A stretch of 64,000 nucleotides of DNA from Streptomyces sp. NBC_01353 (GCF_036237275.1 NZ_CP108352.1:4278001-4342000), one strand, 5' to 3'; positions 34,501 to 43,589 are shown, counted from the first letter of the stretch. Notes: generated by a model from the letters alone, not told the origin. Numbers and translations: made by a program.

Positions 34501-35223
34501 CCCCCGGAGCCGCTGGACAACCCGCGCCGGCTGCTCGTCTGGCCCGCGCCGGACGTCTCCACGCAGCAGGCGCTGAGCGACCGCGGTTACCGCCCGGTGA
34601 TCGTCCACTCCCGCGAGGAGGTCGACGCCCAGATCGCCGCCTTCCCGGCCGCGCTCTTCGTCGACCCGCTGACCGGGCCCATCACCCGTACCGCGCTCCA
34701 GTCCCTGCGCCAGGCGGCCGTGGCCGCCGAGGTGCCCGTACTGCTCGCGGCCGGGCTCGGGCAGGCGACGCGGGAGGCGGCCTACGGCGCCGATCCCGCC
34801 GTACTCCTCAAGGCGCTGGCGCCCCGCGACAGCGAGCAGCACCCCTCACGCGTGCTGCTCATCGAGGAGAACGACCACATCGCGCAGGCGCTCGCGGCGA
34901 CCCTGGAGCGGCGCGGGATGCAGGTGGCACGAGCCGCGGCGGACACCGACGCGGTCACAATGGCCACGCAGATCCGGCCGAACCTGGTGGTGATGGACCT
35001 GATGCAGGTGCGCCGTCGCCGGGCCGGGATCATCGACTGGCTGCGGGCGAACGGGCAGCTGAACCGCACGCCGCTCGTCGTCTACACGTCGGCGGATCTC
35101 GACGAGACCGAGCTGCCGACGCTGTCGTCCGGCGAGACGGTCCTCTTCCTGGCGGAGCGTGCGAACAGCAACGAGGTGCAGGCCCGGATCGTGGACCTGC
35201 TCGCGAAGATAGGCACCAACTGA
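31507..35223 (+). CDS. Large PAS / degenerate kinase / receiver-like regulatory protein (1238 aa)
   Basis: Soluble multidomain protein. PAS 1 is at about 8-125 (LDALPDGLVLVNCNGTVVNA), and PAS 2 at about 140-260 (ILRAAAEGVVGTDTDGRVVL). A charged coiled coil lies at about 272-315. A HisKA-like helix pair at about 315-385 has ESLRGPLEEL where HExRTPL is expected, so the phospho-acceptor His is missing. An ATPase-like domain is poorly preserved at about 390-530. A 470-residue A/P/Q/R-rich linker follows. Two receiver-like folds end the protein (about 1005-1110 and 1112-1238), the second with VVMDLMQ retaining an Asp. It is probably a signalling scaffold rather than an active kinase. GTG 31507 follows GGGAGGAAG. 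Confidence 0.85.
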   Translation: MSSRPSRGAARLAAILDALPDGLVLVNCNGTVVNANTIALGMFETPGTALVGRGLLDLLPGFDSRLIPGSMRRPEGTDESGRTKPARMIARRTDGSEFAVEVTSANLEDGREAYDSYSAYTGDELLMLVVRDLTGTLDTEAELARSQRQTEMILRAAAEGVVGTDTDGRVVLVNPAAAQILGFRASDLGGKELHPLILHSRADGEPFAYEESPLADTLKSGRKHRVRGQVLWAKNGSQVPVDLTTAPVRDGDQLVGAVMTFTDRRPYEQLAKEQETERAGLAEKHAAELAELKKSNEERAKADKERYEALAGRHEQLTAVLGESLRGPLEELRTELATLAADDAGQLWPEANQLLHHLAAGYARMTTLVDNVLGYQRLDAGAETLGTSVVLLDGVVTAGVDGAVELIGPGRAQFAVHAPPIEAEVDAARLATALAHLVADVAGVDSTGKARVVPGAGYADSTIVVAAAQRGDVVRIEVRGPYAGGDPVHQPIVRGIVAAHGGVVQTHEVPGTSGGAYVLEVPLGAGKGTVAAPPAPTAVETATDPKAEAQVAPAGGQLALPAQASDTQGGGRRRARRASTDAFLESPVAPEGAGGSAGAVEPTGRRRGRTEEAPAAPAELIPAQSAGGVPAVEPTGRRRGRPAEGSVVTAAEGAQGRAALGDAVPPQGVPVPAQGVPAEAPALARAALPALASGDQAAEERPTGRRARRALAAQERTAAAEAGPRTPFALPPADADRAPEPAAQPVPQAVPVPQQAMPLPQPMQVSDEGQHDAARSAPDADHTPLQPHPQSHPQPLPEPTGRRRGPGVAEETRAGTGSVPLPPEVPTATAPAAPAAPAAPAAPKDVTHSGRAFSVRTLGQGVPFAQQIAAQQSAAQQAGAQQVGASQAGASQGGASQNGQSNGSGRRRKLATPPEGDRPVPAPAPVPAAPAAPAAPTEPAAKAQPKLASLAQAAPEGRSYAIGAPAEGAAEGPEPLDGPGGAVEVANKPLPQPVDDELPPEPLDNPRRLLVWPAPDVSTQQALSDRGYRPVIVHSREEVDAQIAAFPAALFVDPLTGPITRTALQSLRQAAVAAEVPVLLAAGLGQATREAAYGADPAVLLKALAPRDSEQHPSRVLLIEENDHIAQALAATLERRGMQVARAAADTDAVTMATQIRPNLVVMDLMQVRRRRAGIIDWLRANGQLNRTPLVVYTSADLDETELPTLSSGETVLFLAERANSNEVQARIVDLLAKIGTN

Positions 35224-35261
35224 GAAGGAGGGGAGCGGTGTCCACCGCTCCCCTCCTTCTG
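35223..35261. terminator. Bidirectional terminator between convergent genes
   Basis: Long stem AGAAGGAGGGGAGCGGTG / CACCGCTCCCCTCCTTCT beginning at the stop codon of the PAS protein and ending a few bases before the acyl-CoA ligase stop. Confidence 0.9.
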
Positions 35262-35267
35262 TACGAA

Positions 35268-36920
<1,653 letters not shown>

Positions 36921-37049
36921 GGCGTCCTCCCGGTGGGCGCTACGTGGCAGTAAGGGTGTGGAGATTCTGCGCACGTACCGCTCGGTATGTCACTACCCGG
37001 GAGTAGGGAAATTGCCAGTGGTTACTGGCGGATGTTGTGTCCTCCGCGT

Positions 37050-37133
37050 GCGGTCACCGTAGGGGCCGGCGCGCGGTCACCGTAGCGGGGCCGCGCGGTC
37101 ACCGTACGGGGGCGGCGCGCGTCACCGTACGGG
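37050..37133. repeat. Four 22-23-bp tandem repeats (GGTCACCGTA core)
   Basis: Units containing GCGCGGTCACCGTACGGGG recur with 22-23 bp spacing, the last one running into the stop codon of the sigma-factor gene. This is non-coding apart from that overlap. Confidence 0.8.
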
Positions 37134-37691
37134 GGTCAGTTCCGGGTCCTCGCGGAGCTTGCCGAGCGCGCGGGAGACGGCGCTCTTGACCGTGCCGATC
37201 GAGACGCCGAGCACCTCCGCCGTCTGTGCCTCGCTGAGGTCCTCGTAGTACCGCAGGACGACCATCGCCCGCTGGCGGTCGGGGAGCTTCATGACCGCGC
37301 GCCACATGGCGTCGTGCAGCACCTGCTGCTCGGCCGGGTCCGGCTCGGGCAGCCCGGCGGGCTCCGGCAGCTCCTCGCAGGCGAACTCGTCGACCTTGCG
37401 CTTGCGCCACTGGGACGTCCGGGTGTTCAGCAGGGCCCGGCGGACGTAGCCGTCCAGGGCACGGTGGTCCTCGATCCGCTCCCAGGCGACGAACGTCTTG
37501 GTGAGGGCGGTCTGCAGCAGGTCCTCGGCGTCGCAGGGGTTGGCGGTGAGGGAGCGCGCCGTTCGCAGCAGGACGGGCCCACGGGCCCGGACGTACGAGG
37601 AGAACGACGGGTAGCCGGCGGTCGTCACGGCGGTCCCGAGGGCGGCCGTGGAGGCGCCGGCGCAGACGGGGCCAGAAGGTGGCGGAGTCAT
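37122..37691 (-). CDS. SigE-family (ECF) RNA polymerase sigma factor (189 aa)
   Basis: ECF sigma factor with region 2 (about 28-95; RTARSLTANPCDAEDLLQTA, LDGYVRRALLNTRTSQWRKR) and region 4 (about 120-178; LPDRQRAMVVLRYYEDLSEA followed by EVLGVSIGTVKSAVSRALGKL). The SigE-family actinobacterial type usually lacks a neighbouring membrane anti-sigma factor, and none is seen here. The start ATG lies at the centre of a 14-bp palindrome (37684-37697). Its last codons lie inside a tandem repeat. Confidence 0.93.
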   Translation of the reverse strand: MTPPPSGPVCAGASTAALGTAVTTAGYPSFSSYVRARGPVLLRTARSLTANPCDAEDLLQTALTKTFVAWERIEDHRALDGYVRRALLNTRTSQWRKRKVDEFACEELPEPAGLPEPDPAEQQVLHDAMWRAVMKLPDRQRAMVVLRYYEDLSEAQTAEVLGVSIGTVKSAVSRALGKLREDPELTPVR

Positions 37692-37697
37692 GACTCC
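37684..37697. promoter_or_regulatory. Perfect 14-bp palindrome over the sigma-factor start codon
   Basis: GGAGTCATGACTCC contains the ATG at its centre, with GGAG on the coding strand serving as a close ribosome site. It could be an operator or an mRNA hairpin limiting initiation. Confidence 0.45.
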
Positions 37698-37870
37698 ACG
37701 CTAGGAGCGGGGACTCCTCCGGGGATCGGCCCCAGGGACCGACCCGCACTCCGCCTCAGGTTGTAGGGGTGGGGATGGTTGGACCTCCTGAAGGTGGAGA
37801 GGGGAGTACGAGGGCCTCAGGGTCGGTTCCCCGCGGCCAGGGCCCCGGAGCCCCGGCCGCCGTCTCGGCG

Positions 37871-39037
37871 TCAGTCGTCCGCGCCCAGGATCAGGCCCGA
37901 GGTCGGGACCCCCGTGCCCGCCGTGACCAGCGTCCTGGACGCGCCCGGTATCTGGTTCACGGACGTGCCCCGCACCTGACGCACGGCCTCCGCGATGCCG
38001 TTCATCCCGTGCAGATACGCCTCCCCCAGCTGTCCTCCGTGCGTGTTCAGCGGCAGCGTGTCCGCCGCCACGAAGTCGGCAGCCTCCCCCCGTCCGCAGA
38101 AGCCGAACTCCTCCAGCTGCATGAGGACGAACGGGGTGAAGTGGTCGTAGAGGATGGCCACGTCGATGTCACCGGGCGCGAGCCCCGCCGTCCGCCACAG
38201 CTGCCTGGCCACGACCCCCATCTCCGGCAGGCCGGTCAGCTCGTCGCGGTAGAAGCTGGTCATCGCCTCCTGGTTACGGCCGGCTCCCTGGGCGGCAGCG
38301 ACGATCACCGCGGGCGGCCGGCGCAGGTCACGGGCGCGCTCGGCGGAGGTGACGACGATCGCCTGGCCGCCGTCCGTCTCCTGACAGCAGTCGAGGAGCC
38401 GGAGCGGCTCGACGATCCAGCGCGAGGCGGCATGGTCGGCGAGGGTGATCGGTTTGCCGTAGAAGTACGCGGCGGGGTTACGGGCCGCGTGCCGGCGGTC
38501 GGTGACGGCGACGTGCCCGAAGGCGTCCGGGGTCAGCCCGTACGTGTGGAGGTAGCGCTGGGCGATCATGGCGACCCAGGAGGCCGGGGTGAGCAGCCCG
38601 AAGGGGAGCTGCCAGCCGAGCGCGGCGCCTTCGGCGGAGGGCTCGCGCTGCTGGACCCCGGAGCCGAAGCGGCGCCCGGAGCGTTCGTTGAACGCCCGGT
38701 AGCAGACGACGACGTCGGCGACCCCGGCGGCGACGGCGAGGGCGGCCTGCTGGACGGTGGCGCAGGCGGCCCCGCCTCCGTAGTGGATGCGGGAGAAGAA
38801 GGACAGCTCGCCGATGCCGGCCGCCTGGGCGACGGTGATCTCGGGGCTGGTGTCCATGGTGAAGGTGACCATGCCGTCGACGTCGGCGGGGGTGAGCCCG
38901 GCGTCGCCGAGGGCCGCCTGCACGGCCTCGACGGCGAGCGTGAGCTCGCTGCGGCCGGAGTCCTTGGAGAACTCGGTCGCCCCGATGCCGACGATGGCCG
39001 CGCGGCCGCCGAGACGGTCGGCGCTGCGGATGCTCAT
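37871..39037 (-). CDS. Thiolase-fold lipid-transfer protein, Ltp2-like aldolase (388 aa)
   Basis: Member of the SCP2/thiolase 'lipid-transfer protein' group (AAIVGIGATEFSKDSGRSEL at the start; IHYGGGAACATVQQAALAVA; LPLNTHGGQLGEAYLHGMNG near the C-terminus). In mycobacteria, Ltp2 with the DUF35 part of ChsH2 performs the retro-aldol step that removes the last three side-chain carbons of steroids as propionyl-CoA. It overlaps the MaoC gene by 4 bases and is the last gene of the five-gene operon. Its partner DUF35 domain is encoded two genes upstream, which supports the aldolase assignment. Confidence 0.87.
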   Translation of the reverse strand: MSIRSADRLGGRAAIVGIGATEFSKDSGRSELTLAVEAVQAALGDAGLTPADVDGMVTFTMDTSPEITVAQAAGIGELSFFSRIHYGGGAACATVQQAALAVAAGVADVVVCYRAFNERSGRRFGSGVQQREPSAEGAALGWQLPFGLLTPASWVAMIAQRYLHTYGLTPDAFGHVAVTDRRHAARNPAAYFYGKPITLADHAASRWIVEPLRLLDCCQETDGGQAIVVTSAERARDLRRPPAVIVAAAQGAGRNQEAMTSFYRDELTGLPEMGVVARQLWRTAGLAPGDIDVAILYDHFTPFVLMQLEEFGFCGRGEAADFVAADTLPLNTHGGQLGEAYLHGMNGIAEAVRQVRGTSVNQIPGASRTLVTAGTGVPTSGLILGADD

Positions 39038-39543
39038 GCGCCCGCTCCGTTCGGTCGCGGCCCCGGCCCTGGCTCCCGCCCCGGCCCTGGCCCTGGCTCC
39101 GGCCCTGGCCCTGGCCCTGGCTCCGGCCCCGGCGTGCGTTCGCGCCCCGGCGTGATCTCACGCCCTGGCAGGTCGAGCGTCACCATGCCCGTGACGTGGT
39201 GACCGAGGCCGTTCGCGCCGATCACCCGTACCTGGGCCGTGACCCCGTCGACCTCCGTCACCGTTCCCGTCAACGTCATCGTGTCCCCCGGGTAGTTGGG
39301 CGCACCGAGCCGTATCGCCACCTTCCGGAGCACGGCGCCGGGGCCGAAGTGGTCGGTGATGTACCGCCCCACCAGGCCGTTGGTCGTCAGGATGTTCATG
39401 AAGATGTCCGGGGAGCCCTTCTCCCTCGCCAGCTCCGCGTCGTGGTGCACGTCCTGGTAGTCCCGCGATGCGACCGCCCCGGCGACGATGAGGGTGCGGG
39501 TGATCGGGATGGTCAGCGGTGGCAGCGCGTCCCCGGCCTTCAC
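39034..39543 (-). CDS. MaoC-like hydratase subunit, ChsH1-like (169 aa)
   Basis: A single hotdog domain (about 1-128) opens MKAGDALPPLTIPITRTLIV and contains SRDYQDVHHDAELAREKGSP, the hydratase-2-type catalytic Asp/His region. In the igr system ChsH1 pairs with the MaoC half of ChsH2 as an enoyl-CoA hydratase. The last about 40 residues are a proline-glycine repeat tail (GPEPGPGPGP-type) that goes beyond the usual ChsH1 length and comes from a 12-18-bp DNA repeat at 39058-39135. The GTG start overlaps the stop of the upstream dehydrogenase (GTGA). Confidence 0.87.
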   Translation of the reverse strand: MKAGDALPPLTIPITRTLIVAGAVASRDYQDVHHDAELAREKGSPDIFMNILTTNGLVGRYITDHFGPGAVLRKVAIRLGAPNYPGDTMTLTGTVTEVDGVTAQVRVIGANGLGHHVTGMVTLDLPGREITPGRERTPGPEPGPGPGPEPGPGPGREPGPGPRPNGAGA

Positions 39544-40568
39544 GACAGGTCTCCGTTCGCGATCAGGTCGCCGAGTTCGGCGAGGAGTTCGGTGCCGCAG
39601 CCGAGATACGCGTCGAGCTGCCTGCCCCACAGGAAGTGCCGGTGGACGGGGTGGTCGAGGTCGGCGCCCATGCCGCCGTGCAGATGCTGTCCCGCGTGGA
39701 CGACCCGTTTGCCCGCCTCGGACGCCCACCAGGCGGCGGTCAGCGCGTGTTCGGCCCCCGGCAGGCCCTGGTCGTACCGCCAGGCCGCCTCGTAGGCGGT
39801 GACCCGGATCGCCTCGGTGTCCATGTAGGCGTCGGCGGCACGGAGTTGGACCGCCTGGCGGGTGGCGAGCGGGCGCCCGAACTGCTCCCGTACCGACGTG
39901 TACGCCACCGCCCGGGCCAGCGAGCCGGCACAGACCCCGGCCTGGAGCCCGGCGAACGCGATCCGGGCCGCCGTCAGCACCTCCGCGCGGGCGTCGGCGC
40001 CGCCGATCCGCTCGCCGTGGGCGCCGTCGAGGACGAGCCGGCCGGCGGCCCAGGGCGCGGTGAGCTCGACGGGTGCCACGGCGGCCTCGGCCGTCGGCAC
40101 GAGTCGGAGGGCGCCGTCCTCGTCCGCCACGAGGACATGGGTGGCGTCCCTGAGCCAGGGCACCCACTCCACGGCCCCGGTGAGCGAGCCGTCCCCCGCG
40201 GCCCGGACATGCCCGGAGGTCGGGAACGCGCCGGTCACCACCGTCGTACCGTCCCGGAGCCCCGGCAGCAGCCGCTCGCGCTGCTCCTCCGTGCCGTGCC
40301 GGGCGACGGCGAGGAGGCCGTACACACAGCTCGCGGTGAACGGCACCTGCGCCGTCGTCCGCCCTTGCTCCTCGGCGATCAGCACCAGGCCGAGAAGCCC
40401 GGTCTCCTCGACCGCGCCCGGCAGTCCGGCCGCGCACAGGGCCTTCCACAGCTCGGCGTCCGTATCCGTGCCGGCCGCCGTGAGCCGCTCGTGCGTGGCG
40501 AGATCACCGAAGATCCGCGCCGCCAGCTCCTGGGCCGCGGCCTGCTCCTCCGTGGGCGTGAAGTCCAT
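39540..40568 (-). CDS. Acyl-CoA dehydrogenase subunit, ChsE2/FadE29-like (342 aa)
   Basis: Short, divergent acyl-CoA dehydrogenase: N-terminal helices (FTPTEEQAAAQELAARIFGD), a reduced beta domain, and a C-terminal four-helix domain (AFAGLQAGVCAGSLARAVAY, REQFGRPLATRQAVQLRAAD, HLHGGMGADLDHPVHRHFLW). In steroid-degrading actinobacteria such chains form alpha2beta2 enzymes with a second FadE that completes the active site. That partner would be the gene at 41523. ATG 40568 lies one base after the ChsH2-like stop; GTG 40580 is an alternative start. Confidence 0.88.
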   Translation of the reverse strand: MDFTPTEEQAAAQELAARIFGDLATHERLTAAGTDTDAELWKALCAAGLPGAVEETGLLGLVLIAEEQGRTTAQVPFTASCVYGLLAVARHGTEEQRERLLPGLRDGTTVVTGAFPTSGHVRAAGDGSLTGAVEWVPWLRDATHVLVADEDGALRLVPTAEAAVAPVELTAPWAAGRLVLDGAHGERIGGADARAEVLTAARIAFAGLQAGVCAGSLARAVAYTSVREQFGRPLATRQAVQLRAADAYMDTEAIRVTAYEAAWRYDQGLPGAEHALTAAWWASEAGKRVVHAGQHLHGGMGADLDHPVHRHFLWGRQLDAYLGCGTELLAELGDLIANGDLS

Positions 40569-40569
40569 C

Positions 40570-41526
40570 TCAGCCCTCACCCCCGCCCTGCGCCCGGAAC
40601 ACCGGCAGCTCCAGCTCCTCGTCCACGCGGAGGAACTCCAGCCGGACCGGCATTCCGATCCGGACCTTGTCGTACGGCACCCCGACCACGTTGCTGACGA
40701 TCCGGACGCCCTCGGCCAGTTCGATCAGTCCGACCGCGTAGGGAGGGGCGAAGGCGCGGAACGGCGGGTGGTGCATCACCACGTACGAGAAGACGGTCCC
40801 CGAGCCGCCGGCCTCGATGGTGTCCCACTCCCGCGAGCCGCAGGCGCTGCAGCCCGGGAGCCAGGGGAAGCGGAGCGTCGTGCAGTCCCCGCAGCGCTGG
40901 ACGAGCAGACGGTGCGCGGCGACGCCTTCCCAGAATCCGGCGTTGTCCCGGTTGATCACCGGGCGGGGCCGCTTCGCCGCGGGCTCGCCGCTTCCCTTCG
41001 GCTTCGGCGCCGCCGGCGCGTACTTGAGGATGCGGAAGCGGTGGGTGCCCGCGAGCTCGCCGTCCGCCCGGACGTCCATCCGGGTCGTGACGAAGTACCC
41101 CGTCCCGAGCTTGGTGGTCTTGCGCTCCGACACCGACTCGATCAGCGCGTCGAAGGTGATCGCGTCGCCGGGCCGCAGCGGCCGCAGATACTCCTGCTCG
41201 CAGTCGGTGGCGACCACGGAGGTGTATCCGGCGTCGTCGAGGAGCGCGAGCAGCTCGTCGTACGCCTCGGAGCGGCCGGTGTGCCCGGAGAGTCCGCCCA
41301 TCGTCCACGCCTGGAGCATGGGCGGCGGGGCGACGGCCTCCGGTCCCGCGTACGCCGGGTTGGTGTCGCCCAGGGCCTCGCACCAGTGTCTGATCATGGG
41401 CTCGTTGACCAGGTCCTTGCCGGCCCCCGCGGTGGCGGCCGCCCGCCCTTCGTACGCCTTCAGCCCGCCGTGGATGTCTGTCAGCCCGTCGTGGATGTCC
41501 TTCACCCCGTCGTGGATGTCCTTCAC
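40570..41526 (-). CDS. MaoC-DUF35 fusion, ChsH2-like (318 aa)
   Basis: Residues about 30-180 are a MaoC-type hotdog domain (HWCEALGDTNPAYAGPEAVA; DCEQEYLRPLRPGDAI). Residues about 190-318 are a DUF35 module: a zinc ribbon with two CxxC pairs (RCGDC and GCSAC) followed by an OB fold (GTVFSYVVMHHPPFRAFAPP). This is the ChsH2 layout: hydratase half plus the aldolase partner of Ltp2. The N-terminus carries three near-repeats KDIHDG/TDIHGG, absent from the family core and probably a recent repeat expansion. Its start overlaps the upstream dehydrogenase gene by 4 bases. Confidence 0.9.
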   Translation of the reverse strand: MKDIHDGVKDIHDGLTDIHGGLKAYEGRAAATAGAGKDLVNEPMIRHWCEALGDTNPAYAGPEAVAPPPMLQAWTMGGLSGHTGRSEAYDELLALLDDAGYTSVVATDCEQEYLRPLRPGDAITFDALIESVSERKTTKLGTGYFVTTRMDVRADGELAGTHRFRILKYAPAAPKPKGSGEPAAKRPRPVINRDNAGFWEGVAAHRLLVQRCGDCTTLRFPWLPGCSACGSREWDTIEAGGSGTVFSYVVMHHPPFRAFAPPYAVGLIELAEGVRIVSNVVGVPYDKVRIGMPVRLEFLRVDEELELPVFRAQGGGEG

Positions 41527-42701
41527 CGCCGCCCCCCTTCCCTCTTCGTACCGCTCATGCCGAGTCGCATCGTCGCGACGATCTCGCGCTGCACCTCGCT
41601 CACCCCTCCCCCGAAGGTGTTGATCTGCGCGGCGCGGTTCATCCGCTCGAGCTCACCGCCGTCGACCTCTCCCGGCGACCCCGCCCGCACCGTCCCCGCC
41701 CCGCCCGCGATCTCCTGACATATTCGGTACACCTCCACCGCCGATTCGGTTCCCGCGAACTTCACCCCGCTCGCGTCTCCGGGGGCCAGCCGGCCCGCCC
41801 CCACATCCCCCACCAAACGCCAGTTGAGCAGGCGTGTTGCCGCGAGCCGGGCATGTGCCTCGGCCGCCCGAATCCGTATCCACGGCTCGTCAATGCGGCG
41901 CCGCCCCGTCACCGGATCGGGTGTGGCGGCCCGGCGGAGCACCGCCTCGTAGAAGTCCTCCGCCTGCATGCCGATCGCGGCGAGCGCCACCCGCTCGTGG
42001 TTGAGCTGGTTGGTGATCAGCCCCCAGCCGCCGTTCTCCTCCCCGACGAGGTTGGTGGCCGGGACGCGAATCCCGTCGTAGTACGTCGCCGTCGTCGTCA
42101 GTCCGCCGACGGTCTCGATCGGCGTCCACGAGAACCCCGGGGAATCCGTCGGGACGAGGACGATGGAGATGCCGCGGTGTTTGGGGGCCCCGGGGTCGGT
42201 GCGGCAGGCGAGCCAGATCCAGTCGGCGTTCTGGGCGTTCGAGGTGAAGATCTTCTGCCCGTCGATCCGCCAGGAGTCCCCGTCCCGCACCGCCTTCGTA
42301 CGGAGCGAGGCCAGGTCGGTGCCGGCCTCCGGCTCGCTGTATCCGATGGCGAAGACGGTCTCGCCGCGCAGGATCCGGGGCAGGAAGTACGCCTTCTGCT
42401 CCTCGGTGCCGTACCGCATCAGGGTCGGGCCGACAGTGTTGAGCGTGACCATGGAGACGGGCGCGCCGGCCCGGTAGGCCTCGTCGAAGAAGACGAACTG
42501 CTCGTCGGGGCCGCGCCCCTGCCCTCCGTACTCCTCCGGCCAGCCGAGTCCGAGACGGCCGTCGCCGCCGATCCGGCGGAGGAGCCGGCGCTGGCCCGCC
42601 GTGTCGGTGGGGGAGGGCGGGCCGTCGGGCATCACGTCGCGGAAGTACGCGCGGAGTTCGGCGCGCAGCCGTAGCTGCCGCTCGGTCGGGGCGAGGTGCA
42701 C
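41523..42701 (-). CDS. Acyl-CoA dehydrogenase, ChsE1/FadE28-like (392 aa)
   Basis: Standard-length acyl-CoA dehydrogenase (HLAPTERQLRLRAELRAYFR; FAIGYSEPEAGTDLASLRTK with the flavin-binding segment; WRIDGQKIFTSNAQNADWIW; C-terminal INTFGGGVSEVQREIVATMR). It is the first gene of the operon and the probable FAD-binding partner of the short dehydrogenase at 39540. The GTG at 42699-42701 follows GGGAGG. An inverted repeat TCTGAC-N5-GTCAGA lies about 35 bp upstream. Confidence 0.92.
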   Translation of the reverse strand: MHLAPTERQLRLRAELRAYFRDVMPDGPPSPTDTAGQRRLLRRIGGDGRLGLGWPEEYGGQGRGPDEQFVFFDEAYRAGAPVSMVTLNTVGPTLMRYGTEEQKAYFLPRILRGETVFAIGYSEPEAGTDLASLRTKAVRDGDSWRIDGQKIFTSNAQNADWIWLACRTDPGAPKHRGISIVLVPTDSPGFSWTPIETVGGLTTTATYYDGIRVPATNLVGEENGGWGLITNQLNHERVALAAIGMQAEDFYEAVLRRAATPDPVTGRRRIDEPWIRIRAAEAHARLAATRLLNWRLVGDVGAGRLAPGDASGVKFAGTESAVEVYRICQEIAGGAGTVRAGSPGEVDGGELERMNRAAQINTFGGGVSEVQREIVATMRLGMSGTKREGGRR

Positions 42702-42733
42702 GACGACGGCCTCCCGGGGGAACGACTAAGGTT

Positions 42734-42750
42734 TCTGACTGTCCGTCAGA
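42734..42750. promoter_or_regulatory. TCTGAC-N5-GTCAGA palindrome, probable TetR-type operator
   Basis: Six-base arms with a 5-base centre lie between the putative promoter and the ribosome site of the igr-like operon. No regulator gene is adjacent. Confidence 0.55.
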
Positions 42751-42938
42751 TAGCGTGGCCGTGTCAAGGTCACGGAGAGGGGCACACACGCAGCGCCCGC
42801 GCGCACCGACGGCCCGCACCCACCCAAACCGTCGGCACACACGGGAACGGCCTGCGCGAGCACCGAAGTGCCGCCGCGCAGGCCGCCGTTCACCCCTCAG
42901 TCATGCCCCCCGTCGGGCCGGACCCCGCCGAGTGTCGG

Positions 42939-43247
42939 CTAGTACCACCAGGGGTGGAAGTTGACTACCGCGTTCGACTGGCCGATCGAGGTGAACCCGG
43001 AGCCGTTCACACTCGCGGTGTTGTTCTGATTGGAGGCACCGGAGCCGGTGGCCACCTGCTGCGTGGTGGTCGAATTGCCGAAGTTGTCGCCACCCACGCC
43101 GCTGCCGATGATGGTGGCGACGCTCGTGTTCGATCCGTCGTCCGCGAAGCCGCCGTTGTCGGCGTGCGCCACGCCGCCGAAGAGCGCGGCGGCCAGGGGC
43201 AGGGCGGCAGCAGCGGCGAGAACGCGGGCGGTACGGATGCTTGCCAT
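42939..43247 (-). CDS. nepA: Small secreted spore-wall-type protein, NepA-like (102 aa)
   Basis: A signal peptide (about 1-29, ending GGVAHA) is followed by a mature chain of about 73 residues rich in Asn, Gly, Ser and Thr (DNGGFADDGSNTSVAT, GSGVGGDNFGNSTTTQQ, GASNQNNTASVNGSGF) ending in NFHPWWY. This composition and ending match my recollection of NepA, a small insoluble spore-wall protein of S. coelicolor whose gene depends on SigN. A sigN-like gene is present at 6640. A strong ribosome site GGAGGAA precedes ATG 43247. No SigN-type promoter was found by eye. Confidence 0.78.
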   Translation of the reverse strand: MASIRTARVLAAAAALPLAAALFGGVAHADNGGFADDGSNTSVATIIGSGVGGDNFGNSTTTQQVATGSGASNQNNTASVNGSGFTSIGQSNAVVNFHPWWY

Positions 43248-43589
43248 GTCATTTCCTCCAGAAACGGAACTGCGGCTGAAGTGCGGAAGCACTCACATAC
43301 GGCTTGCTCCAAGGCAGTTGGCCGACCGCCTCGGTCGTTGTGCTCGACGTCGCGACTCCAGAGTTGCCCACGCAATCCCCGGCGAACCACCCTTCAGCGG
43401 CTGATTCCCCCTCAAGCGTGAGGACAAGTCGATAAACCCCCTTCACGCACTCAAAAGCGCAGCTCACCGCCCCTATGGCGAGGTCACGCCACCGAGAGCC
43501 GCTCCACGGCAAGGGAGGAAGCGTTCCGGCAGATTTTCAGCCAATCCTCCCCTCTTCCTTTCTTCGAACGCTTGTACGAAACTGAGTGC
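43248..43589. other. Divergent intergenic region, no gene seen
   Basis: This stretch lies between the nepA-like gene (minus) and the Prim-Pol gene (plus), so it holds both promoters. Base composition is lower in GC than its surroundings (for example around 43400-43460 and 43530-43570). No reading frame or RNA was recognised. Confidence 0.5.

Noticed and set aside
31414..34842. 1142-codon minus-strand frame opposite the PAS protein
   Set aside because: The plus strand carries PAS and receiver signatures and a ribosome site; the minus frame has none.
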